From the NCBI RefSeq assembly GCF_031143425.1, contig NC_090437.1:843647978-843711977 (forward strand): DNA of 64,000 bases. The letters are read 5' to 3'. The notes beneath the pieces are model-generated. The model searched no databases. It had not been told where the DNA came from and was given only the letters and a program-made list of their open reading frames with translations. Both the position numbers and the translations under genes were made by a program. Below, piece by piece: positions 1 to 12,700 of this stretch (positions within the stretch are counted from its first letter, which is position 1; every line of letters begins with the position of its first letter). This DNA is from Pleurodeles waltl (Eukaryota; Chordata; Amphibia; Caudata; Salamandridae).

Positions 1-284
1 ACCCGAAATACGTTGGGTTGCAGCTTGAAATACTCCATATTTCATGTGATACCTTATCTGATTGATGTACAAATACAAGCTCAAGTATGAAATAACATTT
101 AGACTGTTCTTCTTTTGGAATTATGTTTTGTTTACGTGATAATTGAAACAAATATTCCAACATATATTAAATTGTGAACATTGTTAAACAAGGTTCATTT
201 TGTTTATCACTGCATAAGCCTTAGGGCTTTGATGTAGTGTGTGCTGGGACTAGTACACATTGGTGCTGTACTAGCTGTATTTTA
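1..284. other. AT-rich sequence without a recognisable gene
   Basis: No coding similarity, repeat structure or RNA gene was seen here. It lies immediately before the broken gypsy integrase, and the change in character near 285 is probably the 5' truncation point of that element. By position it belongs to intron 1 of ASB5, if the exon at 24341-24536 is read correctly. Confidence 0.4.
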
Positions 285-291
285 AGGTAAG

Positions 292-1390
292 ATGCTTGCC
301 AAGCTTGTCACCCAGTTTTACTGGCCCCGGATGAGAGTAACCTCAGATGCATCCTACAGGTCTTGTCCTACCTGCCAGGCCTGTAGGAAATTGTGGGGAA
401 AGCGGAAGTCTCCCCTGGATTCCCTTCCTTTTTTTGGCACCCCCTTTGAGAGGGTGGACATCAACATTGTTGAGCCTCTAGTCCTCAAACTGCCCAAAGC
501 AACAGGTTCATCCTGGTCTTGGTGGACAATACCAGCCGGTACCCAGACGCTATCCTGCTGATTACAGTTACTGCACCCACTGGGGTTATGGCACTGCTGG
601 GGATCTTTACCGGAGTGGGGGCACCAACTTCATGCCTATATGAAGTCAATGTGGGACTAGTGTGAGGTAACATATACGTTCTCCACACACTATCATCCTG
701 AGACCAATCGGTTTAATGAGAGATTCCATTAGACTCTCAAAGGCATAATCATGGGACTGACAGAACCCTTCAGGTGGAAGTGTCAATCCTCTTACTCTGC
801 CTGTTGTTTGTAACTAGAGAGGTGCACAGAAGGATGTACGGCTCAGTCCTTTTGAGCTTCTGTACAATCACCCTGTCAGAAACCCTCTCTGCCTTGTGAA
901 GGAGCAGTGTGAGCAAGCTCCCAAGAAAGGCCCCGCAGGATGTAGTAAGCTGCATGATGGCTCTCAGGAATGAGATGAAGCAGTTTTGGAAGAAAGCCAC
1001 TGAAAATCAGGAAGTCAGGCAGGATGTAATGAAACGCTGGCATGATCAGAATGCCACCTTGATCGGGTATCAGTCTGGTCAAATAGTGTGGCTGATAGAG
1101 CCAGTGGAACCCCAGGCTTTTCAGGATGGGTAGATCGAGCCCTATGAGGTAAAAGAGGTATGGGAGAGGTTACCTACCAGGTAGTTCTCAAGACAGACTG
1201 GAACCCCTTAACGGTCATGTACATCAATCTCCTCAAGCTCCACTTTGAGAGGTCTGAGGTATCCATTCTCCTGGTCACAGAAGATGGGGTGGATGATGAA
1301 CGTGAACCTCTCCCCTACATCCTATCTTACAAGCATCAGGATGGTTCAGTGGAAATTGTGTTCTTCACTACCCTGACGCCTGAGTAACAG
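292..1390 (+). pseudogene. Broken gypsy-type integrase (copy 1)
   Basis: The first open stretch (292-561) has the second half of an HHCC zinc-binding domain (YWPRM, then CPTCQ with a two-residue cysteine spacing). It runs on into the start of the catalytic core, where RVDINIVEPL holds the first catalytic aspartate. The middle of the core is shattered between 560 and 900. A stretch at 1160-1387 resembles the C-terminal GPY/F region, with TYQVVLK followed by YINLLKLHFER and an acidic tail. The homologous part of the minus-strand copy (47384-47668) reads HVNRLKL followed by a similar acidic tail. No intact integrase can be made from this copy. Confidence 0.65.
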
Positions 1391-1439
1391 AGGGACTATC
1401 AGCACTTGCTCAGGCAGTTTGTCTCCCTTTTCTGATGGA

Positions 1440-2260
1440 CTGCAGGGCCCACTACTTGGTGCACCAATGATATTGACACAGGGGGACAGCATGCCTGTTA
1501 GAATATAAACTACAGGCTGTCTGCCCTCACCTGGCCAGCATCAAGGAAGGAGTCTCTAAAATGCTGGAGCTAAGGGTGATTGAGCACCCCAATAGCCCTG
1601 GTCTAGTCCTGTGGTTCTGGTACCCAAGACCACCCTACTAGGTGCCACACCCGAACTCTGGTTCTGTGTGGATTTAAGGAGTGCTCAATTAAGTCACTAA
1701 CACTGATGATCACCCCATCCCCCAAACTGATGAGCTCATTGATCGGTTGACAGCTTCCAAGTTCTTTAACACGTCTGACTTAACATCCGGGTACTAGTAG
1801 ATTGCCTTAACTGAGACTGATAAGAAGTGGTCTGCATCATCCAGCCCACAGAGCTGCTTCCGATTTAGGGTGATGCCCTTTAAGTTAAAGAATCCCCCTG
1901 CCATTTTCCAGAGGTTGGTTAATCGGGTCCAGGCTGGGATATAGGCTTTCATTTCTGTCTGTCTAGACTACATTGCAGCCTCCAGCTCCAGCTGGGAGCA
2001 TCACCTCTTCTAACTCCGGGAAGTGATTCAGGCCCTGCAGAAGGCATGTCTGACATCTAAGGCCAGTAAGTGCCAGAAAGGGCAAGGATCCGTGGTATAC
2101 TTGGGACTCCAAGTTGGTGGGGGTAACGTGCAACCCTTCAGGCCACAATTTAGACCTTCTTGGCTTGGGAAGCCCCCAAGACTCTCTTCGAGTCCTACTG
2201 GATACTACAGTATATTTTTCAAAGGGGGTATGGCTCCTCTGTTGCGCCCGTGACAAAGCT
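1440..2260 (+). pseudogene. Broken gypsy-type reverse transcriptase (copy 1)
   Basis: Translating across several frames gives recognisable pieces: a GVIEP-like segment near 1580, FCVDLR near 1660, a DLTSGY-like segment near 1780, the motif VMPFKLKNPPAIFQRL near 1880 (typically VMPFGLKNAPATFQ), and a DYIA remnant near 1970 where the YxDD catalytic box should be. The aspartate pair is not intact. It follows the integrase and precedes the RNase H, so it supports the Gmr1-like order. No single open frame exceeds 100 codons, so this is a dead gene. Confidence 0.6.
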
Positions 2261-2302
2261 GACTTCTAAGAAGTTAGCCAGAAAGATGGCCTGGACAGTG
2301 GT

Positions 2303-2745
2303 GTGCCTGAAGCTTTTGACAAGGAAGCCATTTGCACAGCACCCATGTTCAAGACCCCTGACTTCACTAAGGAATTAATTGTCCAGACTTATGCCTCAGA
2401 GCATGATATAGGGGCTGTGCTCCCACAGTTGAACGAAGAGGTCCTAAACCAACCTGTAGCCTTCATCAATGGGGGGTTACTTTCCAGAAATAAGAGGTGC
2501 AGTGAAATTGAAGGGGAAGGCTTTGCAGTGGTGTGGGCACTGAAGAAGTTGAGACCATGCTTGTTTGGGACTCACTTATGGGTTCAGACAGACTACAGAG
2601 CCCTCAGACGGCTAATGCAGATGAGGGGTGAGAATCCTAAACTATTGAAGTTGTCCATCTCTCAAAAGGGAATGGAATTTATGGCGGCACATCACCCTTG
2701 AACTGACCACGTCAATGCTGATAGTCTTTCTATGTTCTTCTGCTT
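2303..2745 (+). pseudogene. RNase H domain of the gypsy remnant (copy 1)
   Basis: The 132-codon open stretch at 2303-2701 reads like Ty3/gypsy RNase H: IVQTYASEHDIGAVL (the usual VQTDASxxGIG, with the catalytic Asp replaced by Tyr), RCSEIEGEGFAVVWAL (catalytic Glu region), LFGTHLWVQTDYRALRRLM (third acidic residue in QTD). The minus-strand copy gives the same blocks at 46370-45990. The fragment ends with a TGA at 2699-2701, after which similarity continues briefly (DHVNADSLS). It would have removed the RNA strand during reverse transcription. It is inactive here because of the lost acidic residue and the broken RT. Confidence 0.7.
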
Positions 2746-2807
2746 TAGCAATGACAACTCCCTTGAGGGTGGGTAGTCCTCCCTGCTTTCAGCTTCGGGG
2801 GAACACA

Positions 2808-3368
2808 TGTTATACCTGCATCCTTGGTGTATTATTCTCCCAAATTATTTGCATTCATTCCTCCTGTTTGCAGAATTTATTTTTGTTGGCTTTAGGGCTC
2901 TGTGCACTTAACTCCTGCTAATCAGTGATTGTGTTCTTTCCTTCAAACGTGGTAAATGTGGTCTCCATCTAATTGGCACATTTAGTTTACTTATAAGTCC
3001 CTAGTAAATTGCATTACATGTACCCATGCCTTGTAAATTAAATGCCATTAGTGGGCTGCAGCACTCATTGTACCGCCCACTAAAGTAGTACTGTTAAACG
3101 TGTCTCAGGCCTGTCACTGCGGCCTAAAGTGCAATTTAAACTGACATTTTGATCTGACAAAATAAACTTTTTGCCAGGCTTAAAGCTTCCTTTTTGATAA
3201 ATATAAATAAACCCAAGTTAGGCCTTAAAGGCTTGTAGCGCATAGTTCATGATCTCTAAAAGGAAGGACATGTATACTTAAGTTTGACATGTCCTGGCAC
3301 GGAACAACTTTCAAAGTTGTTTTTCACTGTAGCAATGCTAGTTCTCCCACAGATTAACAATTGGTTAC
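2808..3368 (+). repeat. 5' part of a large gypsy-type LTR (3' LTR of copy 1)
   Basis: The segment begins TGTTATACCTGC just after a purine tract, where a 3' LTR should start. It contains a ~460-bp module (CTTTAGGGCTCTGTGCAC, AATTGGCACATTTAGTTTACTTATAAGTCC, CATTAGTGGGCTGCAGCACT and so on) that is repeated, diverged, at 3369-3950 and, in reverse orientation, at about 63110-63570. It breaks off at 3368 where a second TGTTAGACCTG start appears. I read this as one LTR interrupted by another of the same family. Confidence 0.5.
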
Positions 3369-6300
3369 TGTTAGACCTGACAACCTTAGGGTGGTCTTCC
3401 CCCCACCTTTTTACCTGCCTCCCTCTATTTTCTGACCTTTTTTTTGCTGAATTTAGGGCTCACTGCATTTTACAACTGCTAACCAGTGCTAAAGTGTTTG
3501 TGCTCTATCCCCTAAAACATGGTTATATTGGCTCAAATCCAATTGGCATATTTAATTTACTTATATGTCCTTGGTAAAGTGCACTATGTGTGCCCAGGGC
3601 CTGTAAATGTAAATTAAATGCTATGAATGGGCCCACAGCACTGATTGTGCCTCCCACGTAAGTAGCCCCTTAACCATTTCTCAGGCCTGCTACTGCAGAG
3701 CCCATGTGTGCAGTTTTAAATGGCCATGTCAACCTGGCAAGTTAAACCTCTGCCAAGGCTTAAACCTTCCCACTTTATACATATGTCACCCCTAAGGTAG
3801 GCCCTATAAGACCCACGGGCCAGGATGTAATATATTTAAAAGGCAGAACATGTACTTTAAAGTTTTACATGCCATGGTAGTGAAAACCACCCAAATCTGT
3901 TTTTCACTAACACATGGCCTATCCCCCTAATAGGATAACATTAGGATTACCTTATTACATCTTATAAGTGTAATTCCCAATCTGCAAGAGATGTGTTTCT
4001 CAAGTTTGGTGTCTCTGAACTCACAATTTAAAATCACCACTTATGGTGGAGTTGGATTTTAAATTGCAGTTCTAAAAATGCCACATTTTAGAAAGTTAGT
4101 ATTTTCTTACTTTAGCCATTTGGTACCTACTGCCTGTCTCCAATACACGTCTGGGGTGGGGTGACAGCTGGGTTTGTGCATTCCCCAAGACAGCCACACA
4201 AAAAGGGAGCTTAGCTGTGACTGATATGCCATCAACATCCTGATGGGCCATCCTGGGAAGGATTGGAGGGAGGGGCTGACATACCTGAAAGGCAGTGTCC
4301 TGCCTCACACAAAGAGCTGTATACCCCCCTGTAGTGAGTCTGGAGAAATGGAAAAAGGGAGGGCCTCTGTGCACTTCAAAGACCTTTCTTTGAAGTCTCC
4401 CACTACTCCAAAGGCCAATTGGGAATAAGTACTGGACCTCTGACACCACCAACATAATACACTTCTGGACCTATGGATACTCTGCCAGGAAGAAGAGGAA
4501 GGACTGATGTGCTGCTACAAGGAATGCAACTCTGCTGAGGTGGTACTCTGCTGACCTGCTGCTTGTTGCCCTCTTGCCTGTGCGTGAGAAGACTGGACCT
4601 GCATCTCTACATCTCAGAACCAAAGTGACTCCAAGGGCTTGATGGCTTGTCTCCTGTTCAGAAGTTTCTAGGGCATCAAAGACCTCCCTCCTATCTACAA
4701 ACAGCACCGGGACTTTTCATGCTGCAAGTCTTGCTCTGCTGAGTGGTGCCAATCCAGGTCCCTTGAAAGTGACAATAAAGTGCTGCATCTTCCAGAACCT
4801 GCACTTGAACACCATCAGAACCAACACATCACCTACTGTAAGACTGAGATCGACACATCACCGCTGCTGCAAGGACCGGACTGGCGCATCGCCTCTGCAA
4901 CCACTGCATTTCATCCAGAACTACAGCTTCGGAACCCACGCCTTGCAATGGTAAACATACACTCCCAAAGGTTTGCTATTGTATTGTAGCATTTACATAG
5001 TGTTTCAGACCAATTATGGAACACAGAAATACATTATCAAAGGGGTAGCAGCCTCTCTGTGGGGGAGTGCATTGTGGGCCGAGTGTTGTATTTGCAGTGA
5101 TCCTATGTGAGAAGCACTTTGGTGTTTGCATGAATGACCAGCGATGCTCTCTTATCTTGTGGTGCAGTGCCCAGCAGTATCATAGGGAAGGAAGTGAGAA
5201 AGATAGACATGCAAAGGAAGGAGAAGACCGACACAATGCCCCTACAGTGTGGATTAACCCAGGGGAAGAAATTACCAGAACCAGTTTAGAGGTAGGCAGG
5301 ATGGCACTGGGTATAAAAATACACTGTCAGAACTTCTCATCAAATAACTCCTAGACCTGAAAAGATTCCGAAGATGGACTGCTTCTTTAGGGCTAATTAC
5401 AAATGCCACTGGTATGCTGAAACCTATGAGTCACTTTCCAGAGACCATAACACATATGTGAATATGCATATGTATTCCAATTCCCGAACATTTGTTGGTA
5501 CAATGACATTTAGAATTAGCCCTGAAGAAGTTGTCCATGTGAAGAGGGAAATGACTTGACTGTACGCCTGCTGAAGAACTATTATTGAATGGATAAATAA
5601 AGACTTAATAAATTTATTTTACTGAGGAATGATAATTCTTGAACATTAATTTGGACAACATTGCAAACACCTATTTTAGACATTTTACTCTTTTATTCTA
5701 TTGGGGGCTCTCGAAGGTATTTCACTTTGAATTAAACAGCTATGGGCACCCAGCCTTTGGAGGAGGGCACAACCCTGAGTAACAGTCGAACTATTTGGAA
5801 GGTGCAGTAGACAAGGCTGCAGATTGTCCGAATTTATGTTGATATTAGAAGGAGGGCTCTGATGTCAGAAGAAGGAAGACTGGTCCTGTTTGCCTGAACC
5901 TATGTCCACAGAAGTGATTCCAAGGGTCAGGGACACAACAAGCTCCCAGAGGCCCTCCCTGCAACTGACCAGCACCTACTGGACCTGCCTGGACCCTGCT
6001 AATGGCCTCTCCTGGAATGAGTCATGATCCAAAAGAGGTGCCTCTCAGGACCTGGCTGGTGTTGGAATGTACCCATCCAACCTACAAACCGCAAGAACTG
6101 GACTCCAGCTGAAAATCCAAAGTTTCTTGGCTAATCGCTTAGAAAACAACTGACCCTGGTCTCCTCACGAACTCGAGTGGACTTCACGGAGGCCAAAGTG
6201 GGTCCTCCATCTGACTGCTAGTGACCTTGCTGGCTACAGACTCCATTCTACACCAACACAGTGCTATTCACGACAACAACAGCAGCCCTGTGTTTCCCAC

Positions 6301-6770
6301 CAAAGCAGAACTCCATCTGGCAACCAGATCTTTGGGCTGACAAGGACCAAACTCCCAGCGCGAAGCTGTGATTGAGGCTCCTCAGTTGGAACTCAACTAA
6401 GTTATAAAGTGAGCTTTGCACCGGGACAAACCTGGTCCCTGTACGCGACCCTAGATCAATTGTGGTCAGTTGAACCTTTGAATGTGACCCAGTCCCGCAT
6501 GACTAGATAGCCATAACTGGTGCTTTGTGCTTCTTGGCACTTTTTTTGCTTACATATTTTATAATTCTTAACTCTCCTTATCCTGATTGGATTGTTGTTG
6601 TTTTGGAATCATTTTACTTATTTAAATGTACTGTTTTTCTCACTACTTTTAACCACTCCACAGGTGTATAAATGACAATCACTGACTTATCCCTCTTTTG
6701 CCCCAGACTATCGAGCCCTTTTCCTCTCTTTCCGTATCCAGCTGTTACTACCTAATACAAAAAGCACCAA

Positions 6771-6926
6771 GGTCCGTATTTATACTTTTTTTGCGCCTCA
6801 TTTGCGTCGTTTTTTGACGCAAAAACGGCGCAAACTTGCAAAATGCCATTGTATTTTGTAGGTTTGCGCCGTTTTGCGCCAAAAAGCGGCGCAAATGCGG
6901 CACTAAAAAAAGTATAAATACGGGCC
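6771..6926. repeat. Short palindromic MITE, GGTCCGTATTTATAC ends
   Basis: The left end GGTCCGTATTTATACTTTTT and the right end AAAAAGTATAAATACGGGCC are inverted copies of each other. The interior is built from GCGCC/GACGC words (TTTGCGCC, TTTTGACGCAAAAA, GGCGCAAA). The element at 59068-60001 has related ends (ATATTTATAC). No transposase is present. A target duplication could not be fixed (flanks CAA and CAT). Superfamily unknown. Confidence 0.7.
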
Positions 6927-8071
6927 CATATGCCTTTTCCTGTGAAAACGAATGTACCATATCTACCCTGCCAATGTAGCAAGACTACAACTTGCCACAA
7001 TTGCCAATAGGTTTGGAGTCTCTCCAACAATCAACTACGCATCTCTGAAAAACAATTATCCCTCATAACCAGCAGAGATCAACTGACAAGGGATACCTCT
7101 TCTTCTCACTAACTCTTTAAAGCAACTTAAGACCACTTTTCACCAACTGGATACATCTTTTTCTGTCTTTCTTTTGTGGTTTTATGTTTGTATAAAAAAG
7201 CAAGGGATTATTCTTGTGTTGTGTTTTCATGTTATTACTGTGAGAGTGCTGCATAAATACTTAACACATTGCCTTCAAGTTAAGCTTGGGGGGGCGTGGC
7301 TGGAGGTCACGCAAGATGGCCGCTGCTCTTTAGAGCTCCGTCAGGCTTCAGCACTTCCTGGAAAGAAGGAGATGTTTTCACATCAAAATTATTAATTTCT
7401 TCAGCATTTTTGAGCACCGGAGCACTGCCACTGCATAAATATGCCTTTATCTTACAGAGACATGGAGTTTTGAAGTCATTTCAGAGACTTCATGTGAGGG
7501 CCTGAGGTAATTATTTATCTGCGTCATTTGCCTTTCACTCTGTAAGCCTCTGAACAAACCTAAACTTTCACAGAAATGTTTCTATTTGACTTTTAACTGC
7601 TTGCCTGGATGTGATTCTACAAATCTGGTTTCCTCTGCAATGGAATATTTATTACCTTCGGACAGCCAGCTGAACTTTTGACCTCTCTCTCTTCAAACAC
7701 ATTTAGCTGAGGTTTTCAACTTTCAGTATTCACTGGCAGCTCTTGTCAAGGAGCTCTTTCAAATTGCTCTTCATAACATGGTAAATGCTTTCCTTTGACG
7801 GAGGAGATTATTATTATTATTTTTTTCCTTTTCAGAAGGTTCCCTTAAAACTAGTCACCAATTGTTTGACTATGTGCAGTAAAGTGCTTTGCTCTTGTGG
7901 TATTCTGTCATGCCTGTTATGAGAGAATAATTTAGGATTTTCTATTTATATATTTTTTTATTATATTTTGCTATGTTGTTGGAAACTTCTGGCAGCAGCT
8001 TCTCATTGTAATATAATTTCATCAACACCTCACATTGCTGGCTTCCTATTACCAAATTGCTGCTGGCTTTT

Positions 8072-9049
8072 ATGGGGAGACCACATAATTCTCAGAGTTG
8101 CCAGTCATCATCTTTCTCCAAGTCTAATAATCCTCTTCGAGTGGTGCGCACACATATAACTAAATCTTCTCCACCATCAACTTTAACAATGGATAGTGCT
8201 GCAGTCTTTTTAAAGGACGACGCCTCTTCATCTCATGCTGCTGGCGCAGTTGCGAAAAAAACATCTAACACCTCCTCCGTCAAGCGCCCAAAAAAAGACC
8301 TTGATTCTCCCTCAAAATCACCTACACATCTTACTCTAGATGATGTCATGGAGGAATTGGGTGCACTAAAGCCCTTTATGATGGACACTAATGCCTCTTT
8401 GCAACGTATTGAGGAGCAATGGTCCCAACACGAACAAAGAATTTGTACTCTGGAACAGAGAGTCAGTAGCCTTGAAGATTGTAACACTGTCAATCCTCAG
8501 ATCTCTAAAGACATAGCTCAACTTAAAAGGCTTACTGAAAGCTTAGAAAACAGAAATAGGAGAAATAATCTTCGCCTTTATGGGATTCCAGAAGGTTCTG
8601 AAGGCTCCAACATGATTGCATTCCTTCAAAAAGCAATACCTTCAATTCTTCGCTTGCCTCCTATCCAACGGGCACATCGTTTAGGTCCACAGACTTCAAC
8701 TGGCCCTCGTGCACATCCTAGAGGAATTATTATTCTCTTTCTCCAATTTACTGACTTGATGCAAATACTCTCGGAAGCCAAAAAGATGGGCTTTTTGGTA
8801 TGGTCAGGTCATAAAGTATTTTTCACACAAGACTTCTCTCCTGCTACAGCTGCACGTCGCAAACAGTTTTTGGACTTGCGTCCACAACTCAAATCCTTGA
8901 ATATTCGATATGGTCTTCTTCACCCATGCCTTTTCAAAATTACATTCAAGGACAAATCTTACTCGTTTGAGGAACCTTCAGCACTACAAACGTTTATTAA
9001 CCAACACAAAACAGAAGCAATGGAACTAGGAGCATCTGCAATTACTTGA
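8072..9049 (+). CDS. L1 ORF1 protein: coiled coil plus RRM-type RNA-binding chaperone
   Basis: This 325-codon frame encodes an L1 ORF1-type protein, which coats LINE RNA as a trimer and acts as a nucleic-acid chaperone. An N-terminal Ser/Lys-rich part is followed by a heptad-like coiled coil around residues 95-165 (DVMEELGALKPFM through LKRLTESLENR). The diagnostic RRNNLRLYGIPEGSEG then opens the RRM domain, with IQRAHRLGP and PRGIIILFLQF following. The C-terminal domain is present (KVFFTQDFSPATAARRKQF, then a segment ending FEEPSALQTF). The ATG at 8072 (MGRPHNS) is chosen because L1 ORF1 proteins often start MGR. 8057 is an upstream in-frame alternative and 8189 (MDSAAVF) a downstream one. 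No lesion is visible. ORF2 follows after 698 bp. Confidence 0.88.
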   Translation: MGRPHNSQSCQSSSFSKSNNPLRVVRTHITKSSPPSTLTMDSAAVFLKDDASSSHAAGAVAKKTSNTSSVKRPKKDLDSPSKSPTHLTLDDVMEELGALKPFMMDTNASLQRIEEQWSQHEQRICTLEQRVSSLEDCNTVNPQISKDIAQLKRLTESLENRNRRNNLRLYGIPEGSEGSNMIAFLQKAIPSILRLPPIQRAHRLGPQTSTGPRAHPRGIIILFLQFTDLMQILSEAKKMGFLVWSGHKVFFTQDFSPATAARRKQFLDLRPQLKSLNIRYGLLHPCLFKITFKDKSYSFEEPSALQTFINQHKTEAMELGASAIT

Positions 9050-9747
9050 AGATATCATTTAATTTGTCTTTAATGTCCTTTTTTTCCTTTTTTTTTCCTG
9101 GACAGTTTAATAGTAATGGTTATGTTTAATATTTATATCCATGGTTTTCCATCTCTGTATCTTCCTATTTTCTTATGTATGTATGTATGTATATGTGTAT
9201 ATATATGAATGTATGTGTATATATATACATATATTTTTTAGATAGTGTTCTTTGTGCAATCCTCATGTTCCTTTCCCAACCGTATCCCTTTCTTACCATC
9301 CAAACTGTTCTCCTACACGTTCCACTGTTAAGCTTTGATTTTTATTGTTTTTCATGTCACAGTCCTTTACTATAGTTAATACGTTATTTGGTCTCCTGAA
9401 TGGTACATTTTTCATTTGTATGTTTTTTTTTTTCCCATGAAACTCGCCTTCATATGTTTTAATATCTAATATCACTTTTCTTGTGCTGAAGCCACTCTTG
9501 CCTGTCTTTTCAGGTTCTCCGCTGTCCCTCTACCTTTCGGGGTATTCAATTTCTATCTTGTTTTTTTTAGCTTTCGTGGACTTTAGTCCCTGTATTGCCA
9601 CATCCATGTATATACAACTTCTGGAGGTCATCTTCCTCCTTTTCTTTTTCTTTACTATCTTGTTTCTTCCTCATTTCTTTGCTTTTGCAAAATTGATATG
9701 CCTAGTTTTTTCATTGTTACAGCAGTTGTTTATTAATACTTCTTGTT
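9050..9747 (+). other. T-rich inter-ORF spacer of the L1 element
   Basis: The two ORFs are separated by about 700 bp that is strongly T-rich on the plus strand and contains a short (TATG)n/(AT)n microsatellite at 9174-9236. Mammalian L1 spacers are much shorter. The small open frame across the end of it (9483-9758) is hydrophobic because of the T content and is not believed to be a gene. Confidence 0.6.
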
Positions 9748-12700
9748 ATGCAACTTAGAACTGTTACTTGGAATGTTAAGGGGCTTAAACACCCCATTAA
9801 ACGTCAGCGTGTCTTATCTCACCTAGCTCATTTGAAATGCCACATTGCTTTGTTGCAAGAGACTCACCTCAACAACTCTGAGGCACTTAAGCTTAAAAAA
9901 CAATGGGTGGGGGACATTTTCTACTCCCCTTCCATCACAAACAAAAATGGGGTAATTATACTCTGTCATAAATCTCTCAAACCTACCATAATTTCACAGC
10001 ATCAAGATACAGAAGGTCGCTGGGTACTTGTTACATTTACAATTGACAATATTTCTCTTACTATCCTTAATATATACGGCCCCACACATCCAGATCCAAA
10101 TTTTTGGAAGAATCTTTCACATATTGTCTCTGAACATTCCTCAAACAATTTACTAATAGGTGGTGACTGCAACCAAATTCTCAATCCATTTTTGGACAGA
10201 CGTTCCACGTCACGTTTCATTCCACATGCCTCCCACAAAGCTTTTAAAAACTTTATTTTACACCATTCTCTCTCTGATTCCTGGAGAGTATGCAATCCCG
10301 ACCTCTTGGAATACTCTTTTTATTCTCCTACCCACCATTCCCATTCCAGGCTTGATTATATCTTTCTGAGTAAAGGTTTATTGCAACATATGGTCAACTG
10401 TGAAATCGGTGCTATTTTGATCTCAGATCACGCACCTGTGATTACTGACCTTGATCTTTTTCTTAATGGTTCTAAAACATCTTCATGGAGGTTTAATAAC
10501 TCTCTACTTTCAGATGCTACTTTTATTGCTTCCTACAGTAAGTTTATAGAAGAATACTTTCACATCAACGAAAGTGATCAACTATCATTTCATTTTGTGT
10601 GGGATGCATTCAAAGCAGCCTCTAGGGGTTTCATCATAAGTTACGCTCACTCAAAAAAAAAGTCTTCTCAACAAAAATCAACTTCCATCCTTGAAAATAT
10701 AAAGTCCCTAGAACATGAATACTATACTCACAAAACTAGTAAATCACATCTTGAAGCACTAGTCTCAGCTAAAATGAAGTTTAACCAATATACCACTGAA
10801 CAAGCATGCGGCACCCTCCTGAAAATAAATGCCAGATATTATGGTGGTAACAATAAAGCTGGTTCTCTTCTAGCTCGATATTTGAAACAAAGAAAAGAAA
10901 AAACAACTATTAAATCTATCACAGATAACAATGGTGTTAAACACTTTAGAGATAAAGATATAGCATTGTGTTTCGCTTCTTACTATAAGGACCTGTACAC
11001 TCCAGAACACATCCCAACAGTTGAATCTCTCAACCAATATTTCTCTAATCTCAAACCAAGGGACCCATTGCAGATTGACCTCTCATCTTTAGACCAACCC
11101 CTACAACTTACCGAACTATATACAGCTTTACAATCTCTCCCCAAGGGTAAGGCTCCAGGCCCAGATGGCTTCACAGTAGAATTCTTTATTCAGTTTGCTA
11201 AGTCTCTTTTCCCCAAACTCTTTCAATTACTTAATCATTTTATAATGTCAGGTTCTGCACCTGGCTCATTTACGGAGGCCATGATTTGTCTTATTCCCAA
11301 AAAAGATCGGGATGCGAGTGACTGTAAAAATTATAGACCCATATCTTTAATTATTACTGATTGTAAACTCTATGCCAAAGTTTTAGCTCTCCGTTTACTC
11401 CCATATATACCTGACCTTATTGATTCTCATCAATCTGGTTTTATCCCTAATAGAAATGTAGCAGATAATTCACGTACTTTTTTAAATATTATTAACAAGG
11501 CATCTAAAGTTAAGATTCCTCTGGCAGCTTTATCATTGGATGCAGAAAAGGCCTTTGATAGGGTCTACTGGGGTTTCTTGTCGAAAGCATTGGAATGGCA
11601 TGGACTAGGTACTAAATTCCGACATTTTATATCCATTCTTTATTCCTCACCATGTTCCTCGGTTATAACAAACGGTATCCGATCTCCTTTTTTCCCTCTT
11701 AAAAGGGGTACTCATCAGGGATGCCCATTATCTCCTTTACTATTTATTTTGGCTCTCGAACCTTTTCTATACCAATTAAAAACGTCTGAACAATTTACGG
11801 GGTTTCAAATTAATAATGCACACATCAAATTTATGGCATATGCTGATGATATTCTTTTGTTCATGTCTCACCCTGACACTTCTCTTCCTGCATTCCTGCA
11901 AGAGCTCAACTTATATTCTGATGTATCTGGCTATAAACTTAATATAGACAAAACAGTGGTCTTACCACGTAATGCTCATTGCACTGGCTCTGTATTCCTT
12001 GATGCAGGATTATCTTGGAATTCTTCTAAGATTAAATGCCTGGGGGTATGGTACTGCACTACTCTCAAGGATACATTAAGGACTAATTTAGAAATCCTAT
12101 CTGCAAAGCTTGTAGATCTCACACAGAAATGGTCTCCGTTATATCTCACGTGGTGGGGCCGCTTGGACACCATTAAGATGATGCTTCTCCCTATCATTAA
12201 CTTCTTCCTTATGATGCTTCCTATTAAGATACCTAAACTATTTTTTAGTTCAATTGATAAAATTCTATCCAAGTTCCTGTGGAACGGTAAACAATCCAGA
12301 ATCTCTCTCTCGAAATTAAAACTTCCTAAAGTACAAGGTGGAGTTAATTTGCCTGACTTTATAACTTATCACACATCTTTTGGCATTAAGCAAATACATC
12401 CCCATTTATCTACACTCAATGATGCCCCTAAAAAGCTATGGTTCTTTTTGGAAGAAACATTTATTTCTCCCTTTTCCCATAAACACATTATATTTATGTC
12501 TAACCCCCCAAAATTCTGGTTGCCCAGCACTATCTCCCATTCAGTCAACTTACTGAAACCTTTTTTTATTTCTCATCTTACCCCCATTAATCAATTCTTT
12601 AACAGTCCTATTTGGCACAATAGTTTGCTTAGGAAACAAGGTAAAACCTTGTGTTGGAAGGCTTGGATGACTAAAGGTATTCTTCTCATTTCCCAATTAT

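Larger units (their letters stand above)
285..2760 (+). mobile_element. Gmr1-like Ty3/gypsy retrotransposon remnant (copy 1), 5'-truncated
   Basis: Three pol domains survive in the order integrase (292-1390), reverse transcriptase (about 1440-2260), RNase H (2303-2745). Canonical Ty3/gypsy elements have RT-RNase H-integrase. The integrase-first order with gypsy-type sequences is the hallmark of the Gmr1-like group known from fish and other deuterostomes. Gag and protease are missing. All domains carry many stops and frameshifts, so the copy is old. A purine tract (GGGGGAA) at 2797-2803 precedes an LTR-like TG start at 2808. The minus-strand copy at 45187-57640 repeats the same order, which rules out simple rearrangement. 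Confidence 0.75.

Noticed and set aside
9483..9758. Hydrophobic 91-codon frame between L1 ORF1 and ORF2
   Set aside because: T-rich spacer gives Phe/Leu by composition; overlaps the ORF2 start and has no counterpart in L1 elements.
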